From positions 1 through 52,531 of the forward strand of contig DATDEH010000002.1 in assembly GCA_036523395.1 (NCBI GenBank): DNA of 52,531 nt, read 5' to 3'. Position numbers and translations under genes: made by a program. The notes beneath the pieces are model-generated. The model did no database searches and was not told the origin of the DNA. It saw only the letters and a list, made by a program, of their open reading frames with translations. Each line of letters starts with the position of its first letter. The first letter of the stretch is position 1. This DNA comes from Candidatus Limnocylindria bacterium. Its GTDB lineage: Bacteria > Chloroflexota > Limnocylindria > P2-11E. Below, piece by piece: positions 1 through 7,289 of this stretch.

Positions 1-32
1 CGGAAGAGCTCGCGCCGAAGGAGGACGCGTGA
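1..32 (+). CDS. 3' end of an upstream gene (partial)
   Basis: Only the last nine codons lie in the window; they read EELAPKEDA and then TGA at 30-32. The stop overlaps the next gene's GTG start by 4 bp (GTGA), the junction style seen repeatedly in this window, which supports both ends. Too little is left to name a product. The gene's last bases also carry the AAGGAGG that serves the next gene. Confidence 0.5.
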   Translation, partial: EELAPKEDA

Positions 33-241
33 TCGATCTCTCGTTCGTGCTCGGACTCGCTCTTGGGACGATCGTCACGGGTTTCTGCGCGATCGGCTCC
101 TTCGACCGCGGTCTCGATAGCGTGCGCCGCAGATCGTGGACCACCGAGCACGCCGCGCGGAAGCGCGCGGTCGTCGCATCTCGTGCCCATGACACCGCTC
201 AGAAGAGCAGCGCCCAGAGACTCCACCGCACAGCGAGCTGA
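29..241 (+). CDS. Small single-pass membrane protein, unknown function
   Basis: A 70-residue protein. The GTG start has a strong Shine-Dalgarno (AAGGAGG at 18-24, 4-base gap) and overlaps the preceding stop by 4 bp, so I accept the ORF despite its small size. Residues about 4-24 form one hydrophobic segment; the rest is short, basic and Arg/Ala/Ser-rich, so the topology is probably N-out/C-in. I recognise no family. It is likely translationally coupled to the truncated upstream gene. The remote alternative is a chance ORF over the long, poorly conserved 5' extension of the next gene's frame. Confidence 0.55.
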   Translation: MIDLSFVLGLALGTIVTGFCAIGSFDRGLDSVRRRSWTTEHAARKRAVVASRAHDTAQKSSAQRLHRTAS

Positions 242-266
242 TCCCCGGCGCGCACGCTCACCGGCG

Positions 267-1202
267 ATGCCGAGCGAACGTCGCCGCCGATATCATTTCG
301 TCTTCAGGGGGTCCAAACCATTGCCAGAACTCGCTGCCAGCGCGCGCGCCCGCCTCCCCGACAGTGCGTTCGCGTACGTCGACTCGCAGCGGCGCCGGCG
401 GCTTCCGATCCACGACGCGTCGCACGTGCGGAACGCGCTCGCGCGATTCGACCAGACCAGGTTCGAGGACGATGTCGCGCGCGAGCGCGCTCGGCAACGG
501 CTGCTCAGGGCCGCGAAGAAGTACGGCATCGTCCCGATCGGCTTCTTCCATGGGCAGCTGCGCAAGGAGCGGCAGCAGACCGAGATCAAGGCGCGCGCAA
601 GGGATATCGCGAGCTTACCGCGCGGCACGGTGACGTTCCTGCTCACCGACATCGAGGGATCGACCGGTCTGCTTCGGCAACTCGGCGATGGGTACGCGGC
701 GCTCCTGCGCGACGTGAGAGCGCTCATCCGCAAGAACGTGCGCGACGGCGGCGGACACGAGGTCGACGCACGTGCAGACGAATTCTTCGCCGTCTTCCGT
801 CATCCGGTGCGTGCGCTCGACGCGGCTGTGGGCATACAGCGGTCGCTGCAGAAGCGCGACTGGCCCGACGGCGTCGAGGTCTGCGTGCGCATCGGCATCC
901 ATACCGGCCGCACGACGCTCACGGAGACCGGATACGTCGGCATCGCGGTCCATACCGCCGCACGCGTGTGCTCCGCGGGCCATGGTGGACAGATCCTGCT
1001 GTCGTCGGCGTCGCGCGATGCCGTCGAAGGGAGTCAGACCGCCGGCATCGTGCTGCGGACCCTGGGCAGCTACGCGCTCGCGGGCCTGCCGGAGCCCGAG
1101 ACCTTGTTCCAACTGCACGCGGCCGGTCTTCGCGTGAAGTTCCCCAAGCTGCGCTCGACGGCGGTCAGCCCTTCACGCCCCCGACGCGGATCCCCTCGAT
1201 GA
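267..1202 (+). CDS. Class III adenylate/guanylate cyclase domain protein
   Basis: A 311-residue protein predicted to make a cyclic nucleotide from ATP or GTP. The C-terminal half is a class III cyclase homology domain starting at GTVTFLLTDIEGST, where the Asp in TDIEGST is the first metal ligand. The second metal Asp is in ARADEFFAVF, and the domain continues through RIGIHTG and GGQILLSS. The N-terminal ~110 residues are basic and unassigned. The frame is open from base 63, but codons before ATG 267 look non-coding (Arg/Ser/Pro-rich, overlapping the small upstream ORF), so I chose 267; its RBS is weak. The last ~12 codons overlap the convergent permease gene by 38 bp. It is a soluble single-domain cyclase; ATP versus GTP preference cannot be told. 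Confidence 0.8.
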   Translation: MPSERRRRYHFVFRGSKPLPELAASARARLPDSAFAYVDSQRRRRLPIHDASHVRNALARFDQTRFEDDVARERARQRLLRAAKKYGIVPIGFFHGQLRKERQQTEIKARARDIASLPRGTVTFLLTDIEGSTGLLRQLGDGYAALLRDVRALIRKNVRDGGGHEVDARADEFFAVFRHPVRALDAAVGIQRSLQKRDWPDGVEVCVRIGIHTGRTTLTETGYVGIAVHTAARVCSAGHGGQILLSSASRDAVEGSQTAGIVLRTLGSYALAGLPEPETLFQLHAAGLRVKFPKLRSTAVSPSRPRRGSPR

Positions 1203-1986
1203 AGTACCGCTGGAAGGCGAAGAACACGACGATCATCGGGATCGCGGCGACGGCCGCGCCGGTCATGAGCATGCCGAAGTCGGTGTTGAACTCCCCCTGC
1301 AGCGTCGCGAGCCCGACCTGGACCGGGTATTTCGCAGGATCGCGCAGGATGACGAGCGGGAAGATGAACGCGTTCCAGTAGCGATTGAAGGTGAAGATCG
1401 CCAGCACGGCGAGCGCCGGTTTGGACAGCGGCAGGATGATCCGCGTGTAGACCTGCCACTCGGACGCGCCGTCGAGGCGGGCTGCCTGCTCGAGGTCACC
1501 CGGCAGCGTCTGGATGAACTGCTTCATGAGGAACACGCCGAAGACATCCGCGAGCCCGGGCACGATGACGCCCGGATAGGTGTCGAGCAGCCCGATCGTT
1601 CGCAGGATGAAGAACACCGGAATGAGCGTGACCTGCGCGGGGACCGTGAGCGTGCTCACGACGAGCCAGAACATCACGTTCTTTCCCGGGAAGCGCCGCT
1701 TCGCGAATGCGTAGCCGGCCATGCTGTCGAACAGCAGGTGGAACGCCGTGATGACGCCCGCGATCACAACGGTGTTCACGAGCCAACGCACGATCGGCGT
1801 CGTCTCGAAGAGGCGCTGGTAATTGCTCAGCGTGAGCTCGCGCGGCACGATCTCCGGCGGGACCTTCACCACGTACTGGGACGGACTGAGCGACGTGAGG
1901 AAGAGCCAGTAGAGCGGGAACAACGAGAGAAGCCCGGCTGCGAGCAGGACGAGATGGACAGGGAGCTTGGTCCTAATACTCGACAT
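1165..1986 (-). CDS. Sugar ABC transporter permease, MalG type
   Basis: A 273-residue inner-membrane permease of the carbohydrate-uptake type 1 (CUT1) family, with six hydrophobic segments. The EAA loop, which docks the ATPase, is visible as EQAARLDGASEWQVYTRI. The C-terminus ...GIRVGGVKG is the usual MalG ending. I chose the ATG at 1986 (MSSIRTK..., followed at once by the first TM segment); the longer frame adds a low-complexity Ser/Pro stretch. It overlaps the upstream MalF-type gene by 14 bp and so belongs to a binding protein-MalF-MalG operon. No ATPase is encoded nearby, so a shared MsmX/UgpC-like ATPase elsewhere is expected. Confidence 0.9.
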   Translation of the reverse strand: MSSIRTKLPVHLVLLAAGLLSLFPLYWLFLTSLSPSQYVVKVPPEIVPRELTLSNYQRLFETTPIVRWLVNTVVIAGVITAFHLLFDSMAGYAFAKRRFPGKNVMFWLVVSTLTVPAQVTLIPVFFILRTIGLLDTYPGVIVPGLADVFGVFLMKQFIQTLPGDLEQAARLDGASEWQVYTRIILPLSKPALAVLAIFTFNRYWNAFIFPLVILRDPAKYPVQVGLATLQGEFNTDFGMLMTGAAVAAIPMIVVFFAFQRYFIEGIRVGGVKG

Positions 1987-2851
1987 CGGACCGTAGGGAG
2001 CGGAACTGCACGACGGCGACGGCGACGGCCATGATGAAGAGGACGACGGCCATCGCGCTCGCCAGGCCATAGCGGCCGAACTGGAACGCCGTGCTGTACA
2101 CGAGCTGGACGATCGTGATCGTCGCGTTGTTCGGACCGCCCCCGTTGGTCATCACGTACACGCGCTCGAAGACCTGGAACGCGAGGATCGTGTAGACGAC
2201 GAGCAGGTAGAGCGTGGTCGGCTTCAGCAGCGGTACGGTGATGTACCACCACTTCGTGAGCGGGCCGGCGCCTTCGACCTCGGCTGCCTCATAGAGCTCT
2301 CTTGGGAGCGCGCCCATCGCCGCCGAGTAGAGGACGACGCCACCGCCGGGGATCGTGAGCACCGCGCTCAGGATCACCGCGGCCAGTGCCTGGTCCGAGC
2401 TGCCGATCCATCGGAAGGGCTCGATCCCGAGTACCCCTAGGACGGTGTTCGCGAGACCGTACGGGTTCGGATTGAAGATCCAACGCCACACCATCGCGAC
2501 GAGGATCGCGGAGTTCACCAGCGGGAGATAGAAGAGGGCGCGATAGAAGGTCTGGCTCTTGCGGCCGAGCGGCTGGATGAGGCTCGCGACGACGAGCGCG
2601 AGCGTCAGTTGCGCGGCAACGACGACGAGCGAGTACAGGACCGTGTTGCCGAGCGCCTGGCGGAACACCGGATCCTCGGCGAGCGTGACGAAGTTCGCCA
2701 TCCCGACCCACTCGCTGCTCGCGATGCGCGCGCTCTGCAGCGACAGCGCGAACGCCTGCACGACGGGCAGGAGCGTGAAGACAACGAACAGCGCGAAGGT
2801 CGGCAGGACGAAGAGATACGACCAACCGTGACGCCGCAGCGCGGCGCCCAC
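1973..2851 (-). CDS. Sugar ABC transporter permease, MalF type
   Basis: A 292-residue inner-membrane permease, partner of the MalG-type protein just downstream. The N-terminus has the typical short cytoplasmic lead and first TM (LFVLPTFALFVVFTLLPVV). The EAA loop reads ELYEAAEVEGAGPLTKWWY, and six TM segments are seen. It begins one base after the stop of the substrate-binding protein gene, so co-translation is likely. The substrate class is sugar or oligosaccharide by family; the exact sugar cannot be read from the sequence. Confidence 0.9.
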   Translation of the reverse strand: MGAALRRHGWSYLFVLPTFALFVVFTLLPVVQAFALSLQSARIASSEWVGMANFVTLAEDPVFRQALGNTVLYSLVVVAAQLTLALVVASLIQPLGRKSQTFYRALFYLPLVNSAILVAMVWRWIFNPNPYGLANTVLGVLGIEPFRWIGSSDQALAAVILSAVLTIPGGGVVLYSAAMGALPRELYEAAEVEGAGPLTKWWYITVPLLKPTTLYLLVVYTILAFQVFERVYVMTNGGGPNNATITIVQLVYSTAFQFGRYGLASAMAVVLFIMAVAVAVVQFRSLRSDVEY

Positions 2852-2852
2852 G

Positions 2853-4214
2853 CTATTTGTTCGCTTCGTCCAGCAGCTTCTGCGCGTTCGGCGCGACTTC
2901 GTCCAGCGCCTGCTTCGCCGTCTTCTTTCCCTCGAGGGCCGCGTCGCGCGCCGGACGCAGGTACTTCTGGTCGATCTCCGCCCAGGTGCTCACGTTCGGC
3001 AACACGTAGGTGAACGAGCCCATCTTCGCGACTTTCGCCTTCGCGGGGTGGTACTCGCCGTAGATCCCGGCCGCGCTCGTGCGCGCGGCGGGCGCGAGCC
3101 AGTATTCGACCGGCGGGCTCATCTTGTTCAGGTCCGGACCGATGTCGGGACCGGTGAGGTACTTCGCGAACTGGTGCGCCGCAGCCTTCTTCTCGGCATC
3201 CGCCTGCTCGCGCACGGCGATGAAGCCGACGCCACCCCACGCGGTCTGCGCGGTCTTGCCCTTCGGGAAGTTCGCGATCTCCCAGTTCGTACCGTACTTC
3301 CACTTCGGGTCCGCGTTGAGCACGTTGATCATCGCGCTCGGTCGCTGGAGGATCCCGATCTCGCCGCTGATGAAGCGCGCCTGTGAGTCGTTGGGGTTGA
3401 GCGTGAGGAAGTCGGGCGGCATGACCTTCTCTTTCGCGAGCGCGATCCACCGCTCGAGCCCGCTCACGGCCTCCGCGCTGTTGAACGTCCACGTCTTGAC
3501 GTCCCTGTCATACAGGCGGCCTCCGTCGATGAGCATGAACGCGAACTCGTCGTTCGCGTGCGCGAAGCCGTAGATCTGCTTCCCGTCGGCTCGTTTGAAG
3601 GTGAGCTTCTTGGCCGCGTCCAGGAACTGCTCGTAGGTCCAGGTGCCGTCCGTCGGCGGAGTGACACCGCGCTCCTTGAAGAGGTCGAGGTTGATGTACT
3701 CGAACCACGGCACGATCCAGAGTGGATACGCCACGACCTTGCCCTTGTACGTCGTCGCGGTGAGCGCGCTCACATTGAAGTCGCTCCGTTCGGCCGAGGT
3801 GAGCGGCGGCTCGGACAGCTGGCCCGCGGCCGCGTATTTGAGGACGTCGCCGCCGGTCGTGTGGAAGACATCTGGGCCGGCCTTCTGCTGGAGGATCGCG
3901 AGGTCGAACTTCTGGTCCGTCTCGGGACCGAACGGCCCGCCCTGGATCGAGATCGTGAAGTTCGGGTTACGTACGCGGAAACCCTTCACCGCGCCGTCCG
4001 ATGTCACGGTCTCGGCGTTCTGCGTTCCCGGGGTGTAGTTCCGGCGCCACCACTCGATGCTCACCGGCTTCGCCGCCGCTGCGGTCGGTGCCCCGGTCGC
4101 CACCGGGTTTGCCGCCTGAGGTGGCGGAGAACCGCACGCGGTGGCGACGCCGACCGCCGCAAGCGCTTGGAGGAACCGCCTGCGATCCATCTTCGGTCCG
4201 GCTTCGCGCTCCAT
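2853..4214 (-). CDS. Sugar ABC transporter substrate-binding lipoprotein
   Basis: A 453-residue extracytoplasmic solute-binding protein (family 1, MalE/UgpB-like) that would capture the sugar for the two permeases. The signal region has a twin-Arg-like DRRRFLQAL followed by a lipobox ending at Cys27 (GVATACGS), then a Pro/Ala-rich tether, so it is membrane-anchored outside. I chose the internal ATG at 4214 because GGAGGG lies 7 bases upstream of it; an in-frame ATG at 4229 lies before that site. A TATAGT -10 box (4251-4246) sits upstream and overlaps the divergent gene's promoter. It is first in the three-gene importer operon, and no regulator lies next to it. Confidence 0.9.
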   Translation of the reverse strand: MEREAGPKMDRRRFLQALAAVGVATACGSPPPQAANPVATGAPTAAAAKPVSIEWWRRNYTPGTQNAETVTSDGAVKGFRVRNPNFTISIQGGPFGPETDQKFDLAILQQKAGPDVFHTTGGDVLKYAAAGQLSEPPLTSAERSDFNVSALTATTYKGKVVAYPLWIVPWFEYINLDLFKERGVTPPTDGTWTYEQFLDAAKKLTFKRADGKQIYGFAHANDEFAFMLIDGGRLYDRDVKTWTFNSAEAVSGLERWIALAKEKVMPPDFLTLNPNDSQARFISGEIGILQRPSAMINVLNADPKWKYGTNWEIANFPKGKTAQTAWGGVGFIAVREQADAEKKAAAHQFAKYLTGPDIGPDLNKMSPPVEYWLAPAARTSAAGIYGEYHPAKAKVAKMGSFTYVLPNVSTWAEIDQKYLRPARDAALEGKKTAKQALDEVAPNAQKLLDEANK

Positions 4215-4245
4215 CCTTGCTCCCTCCATGCGGATCTCGGGCTCG

Positions 4246-4254
4246 ACTATACCT
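4246..4254. promoter_or_regulatory. Back-to-back -10 boxes of two divergent genes
   Basis: The same A/T-rich patch ACTATACC reads TATAGT on the minus strand (-10 for the importer operon) and TATACC on the plus strand, 6 bases before the GTG of the winged-helix gene. No convincing -35 box is seen on either strand. The plus-strand transcript would be leaderless. RNA polymerase could not occupy both at once, so the two genes may be expressed in competition. Confidence 0.45.
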
Positions 4255-4259
4255 GCGCG

Positions 4260-5450
4260 GTGGTCCTCAGTCGGCGCGCACTGAATCGCGCCCTCCTCGA
4301 ACGGCAGTTCCTACTTGCTCGGTCCAAGATCTCCGCGAAGGACGCCATCGAGTGGCTCGTCGGCATGCAGGCGCAGGTGCCTCTGGACCCATACATAGGA
4401 CTGTGGACCCGGCTCGAGGGCTTTCGTACCGATGAGCTCGCGAAGCTGATCACCGACCGGCGAGCGGTGCGCATCGGACTGATGCGCGGCACCGTTCATC
4501 TCGTTACCGCGCGCGACGCGCTCGCGATCCGGCCCGTCGTGCAGCCGGTCTACGAGCGCATGTTCGTGAGCGCGAGAGACGACGTTGGCGCCCCGACCTT
4601 CACGAGCCGGCTCGCCGGTCTCGACTTGGAGGCGGTGCTCGCTCTGGGCCGGAATCTCGTGGATGAGACCCCGCGCAGCGCCGCGGAGCTTCGTCCGCTC
4701 CTGAAGAAGCGCTGGCCGGAGCGGGACGCCGACGCGCTCGCCGCGGCCGTGCACTTTCACCTGCCGCTCGTGCAGGTGCCGCCACGTGGTGTCTGGGGCG
4801 CGAGTGCTCAGCCGCGACACGCGTTGCTGCAGACGTGGCTCGGCCGCGATGTGGCCGGCGACGCTTCTCCCGACAAGCTGATGCAGCGGTACCTGCGCGC
4901 CTTCGGCCCAGCGACCGTCGCCGACGCCAGGACCTGGTCGCGCCTCACTGGGCTGCGCGAGGTCTTCGAACGGCTCCGGTCGAGCCTGCGCGCGTTCCGC
5001 GACGAGAGAGGACGCGAGCTCTTCGATGTGCCGGATGGTCCGCTGCCGGATCCCGACACGCCCGCGCCGCCGCGCTTCCTGCCGGAGTACGACAACGTCT
5101 TCCTCTCGCACGACGACCGCTCCCGCATCGTCCGTGATGACGTCCGCTGGTCGCAGAGGTCGGTGATGGAGGGTCGGTTCGGGACCGTGCTCATCAACGG
5201 ATTCATCGGAGCGACATGGAAGATGAGCCGCGAGAAGGGCGACGCGCGGCTGCTCGTCGCGCCCGTCGTCCCGGTGGCGAAGCGCGACCTGGCCGCCGTG
5301 GCTGAGGAGGGCGCGCGACTGCTGGCGTTCACAGACCCCGACGCCAATTCGCGGGACGTGAGTGTCGCGCAGGCGACGAAATCCGCGCCGGGCTCGCGCC
5401 GTACTCCGAGTAAGACCACAATTTCGCGGAGGGCCAAGAAGGGGGACTGA
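4260..5450 (+). CDS. Winged-helix DNA-binding protein, AlkZ/YcaQ-like (HTH_42)
   Basis: A 396-residue protein of the HTH_42 winged-helix family, which includes the DNA glycosylases AlkZ and YcaQ that excise alkylated or crosslinked bases. Family marks are the N-terminal GMQAQVPLDPY (the QxQ catalytic motif lies here in AlkZ), LMRGTVHLV, and a late FLPEYDNVFLSHDDR. The GTG at 4260 fits the family N-terminus (VVLSRRALNRALLERQ); upstream sequence in this frame is antisense to the binding-protein gene. The last ~35 residues are basic and disordered, as in DNA-binding tails. It stands alone between divergent operons. A glycosylase role is inferred from the motif; a transcription regulator is the alternative. 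Confidence 0.8.
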   Translation: MVLSRRALNRALLERQFLLARSKISAKDAIEWLVGMQAQVPLDPYIGLWTRLEGFRTDELAKLITDRRAVRIGLMRGTVHLVTARDALAIRPVVQPVYERMFVSARDDVGAPTFTSRLAGLDLEAVLALGRNLVDETPRSAAELRPLLKKRWPERDADALAAAVHFHLPLVQVPPRGVWGASAQPRHALLQTWLGRDVAGDASPDKLMQRYLRAFGPATVADARTWSRLTGLREVFERLRSSLRAFRDERGRELFDVPDGPLPDPDTPAPPRFLPEYDNVFLSHDDRSRIVRDDVRWSQRSVMEGRFGTVLINGFIGATWKMSREKGDARLLVAPVVPVAKRDLAAVAEEGARLLAFTDPDANSRDVSVAQATKSAPGSRRTPSKTTISRRAKKGD

Positions 5451-5451
5451 G

Positions 5452-5727
5452 ATGCCAACGACAAAGGAATCGCTGTTCGAGACGTTCCACATCGACGAGG
5501 AGGGCGTTGACCGGGTCATCGAGCGGATCAAGGCGCTGATCGAGGAGGGAAACGCCCGCCGCCTGCTGGTCAAGACCCGCGACGGTGTGACGCTCATCGA
5601 AGTCCCGCTGACCCTCGGTGTCGTGGGCGCGCTGCTGCTGCCGGTCTGGGCGGCCATAGCCGCGATCGCCGCGATCGTGACCGACGCGGTCGTCACGGTG
5701 GAGAAGCGAACGGACGACAAGGCCTAG
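5452..5727 (+). CDS. DUF4342 domain protein
   Basis: A 91-residue protein. The N-terminal half is a charged helical segment resembling a UBA-like region (FETFHIDEEGVDRVIERIKALIEEG). It is followed by RRLLVKTRDGVTLIEVPLT and a hydrophobic stretch (about residues 56-78) and then a short charged tail. This is the standard architecture of DUF4342 proteins, whose biochemical role is not established. The ATG follows the previous stop by one base and has a GGGGG RBS, so it is probably co-expressed with the winged-helix gene. I expect a membrane-associated protein. Confidence 0.75.
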   Translation: MPTTKESLFETFHIDEEGVDRVIERIKALIEEGNARRLLVKTRDGVTLIEVPLTLGVVGALLLPVWAAIAAIAAIVTDAVVTVEKRTDDKA

Positions 5728-5757
5728 ACGCGATCGCGCGCTAGCGTTCTGTCTCGC

Positions 5758-7203
5758 ATGACGCGGCAGCGCATCGCGATCGGCGGGATGCACATCGAGT
5801 CGAGCGCGTTCTCGCCGCATCGCAGCGGCGCGGCGGACTTCACCGTCCTGCGCGGCGCCGAGCTGCTCGCGCGTTACGACGACCTTCCCGCTCAGGTCGA
5901 GTGGCTGCCGCTCGTGCACGCGCGCGCGCTGCCGGGCGGCGCGGTCGTGCGCGACTTCTACGAATCGGTGAAGAGCGAGCTCCTGGGCGGCCTGCGTGCC
6001 GCGCTTCCACTCGATGGGGTATTTCTCGACATCCACGGTGCGATGAGCGTGGTCGGCATGACCGACGCGGAGGGGGATCTTGCGACGGCCGTCCGCGAGG
6101 TCCTGGGCCGCGGGGCGCTGCTCTCGGCGGCGATGGATCCGCACGGCAACATGTCGCGTCGCCTGGCGTCCGCGCTCGACCTCGCGACCTCGCATCGCAT
6201 GTCGCCGCACGAGGACGCGCCGCTCACCCGCCGTCGCGCCGTCGCGAATCTCGTCGCTTGCCTCGACCGAGGTATCCGTCCGCGCAAGGCCTGGGTCCGC
6301 GTGCCCGTGCTGCTCCCGGGTGAGAAGGCGAGCACCAGGGACGAGCCCGCGCGTTCCATTTACGGCGCGCTTGCCGCGATCGAGCGGCTCGCCGGCATCA
6401 TCGATGCGGCCGTGTGGATCGGCTACGCGTGGGCCGATGAACCGCGGTGCAGCGCGGCCGTCCTGGTGACCGGGACGGACGAGGACGCGATCGCACGTGA
6501 GGCGCGCGGTCTGGCCGAGCGGTACTGGAACGCGCGCGCGGAGTTCGCGTTCAGCACCGCCGCTGGCGACGCGGACTGGTGCATCGCGACCGGTCTTGCG
6601 AGTCGCGCTCGTCCTTTCTTCATCAGCGACTCTGGGGACAATCCGACTGCGGGTGGCGCGGGCGATGTCGCCTTCATGCTCGAGCGCCTCATCGCGCAAC
6701 CCGCGCTCGCTTCCGGCCGAGCGACGGCGATCTGGGCGAGCGTCGTCGATCCGACCGCGGTCGCGCGGTGCGTCGACGCGGGCGAAGGTGCGACCGTCGA
6801 TCTGCGGGTGGGCGGCGCGTTCGGATCGACACAGGGCGCGGGCACAGCGCTGCGTGGGGATGTGCTGCGGATCGCGTTCGGCGACCCCATCGGCGGCGAC
6901 ATCGCGGTCGTCGCGACCGGCGGCGTGCGCGCGGTCCTGACCAGCCGCCGGAAGCCATTCCACTTCATCCGCGACTTCACCGAGCTCGGTCTCGATCCGG
7001 CAACGCACGACCTCACCGTCGTGAAGATCGGCTATCTCGTGCCCGATCTGTACGACGCTGCGAAGGGCTGGGTCCTAGGACTCACGCCGGGCGGCGTCGA
7101 TCAGGACATCGTCCGGCTCGGCCACCGCGGGCTCGACCGCCCGATCTATCCGCTCGACCCCCAGATGCCCGCCCCCGACCTCGCGCCGGTCATCCTGCAC
7201 TAG
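5758..7203 (+). CDS. M81 family metallopeptidase (MlrC-like)
   Basis: A 481-residue protein of the M81/MlrC family, zinc enzymes named for microcystin degradation but widespread with mostly unknown peptide or amide substrates. Putative metal-site motifs are GGMHIESSAFSP near the start (His12, Glu14), DIHGAM and DPHGN, followed by SDSGDNPTAGG. Full length for the family and no signal peptide, so it is cytoplasmic. The start ATG has no Shine-Dalgarno, but TAGCGT (5742-5747) lies 10 bases upstream, suggesting a leaderless message. In other genomes relatives often sit by ABC importers and amidohydrolases; here the sugar importer is on the opposite strand, so no pathway link is proved. Confidence 0.88.
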   Translation: MTRQRIAIGGMHIESSAFSPHRSGAADFTVLRGAELLARYDDLPAQVEWLPLVHARALPGGAVVRDFYESVKSELLGGLRAALPLDGVFLDIHGAMSVVGMTDAEGDLATAVREVLGRGALLSAAMDPHGNMSRRLASALDLATSHRMSPHEDAPLTRRRAVANLVACLDRGIRPRKAWVRVPVLLPGEKASTRDEPARSIYGALAAIERLAGIIDAAVWIGYAWADEPRCSAAVLVTGTDEDAIAREARGLAERYWNARAEFAFSTAAGDADWCIATGLASRARPFFISDSGDNPTAGGAGDVAFMLERLIAQPALASGRATAIWASVVDPTAVARCVDAGEGATVDLRVGGAFGSTQGAGTALRGDVLRIAFGDPIGGDIAVVATGGVRAVLTSRRKPFHFIRDFTELGLDPATHDLTVVKIGYLVPDLYDAAKGWVLGLTPGGVDQDIVRLGHRGLDRPIYPLDPQMPAPDLAPVILH

Positions 7204-7289
7204 CGCCGTTACAGAAAGGGACCAGTCCGCTCTCGCCATGGGCTGTTCGGGCTATCCCCGATGACAAAGCAGCCCGGTGGCGTTAGTCC

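Noticed and set aside
5660-5690. Frequent GCGATCGC-like octamers, as in cyanobacterial HIP1
   Set aside because: They lie mostly within codons for Ala-Ile-Ala or Arg-Asp-Arg and are expected in sequence this rich in GC and GATC; I could not count enrichment reliably.
4311-5720. Long minus-strand frame (469 codons) opposite the AlkZ-like gene
   Set aside because: It is antisense to a well-conserved protein, is His/Arg/Glu-rich in the way of GC-rich shadow frames, and has no recognisable domain.
5329-7008. Long minus-strand frame (559 codons) opposite the M81 peptidase
   Set aside because: Same pattern: codon-position GC mirrors the M81 gene, whose motifs are clear; the shadow shows only low-complexity Arg/Asp sequence.
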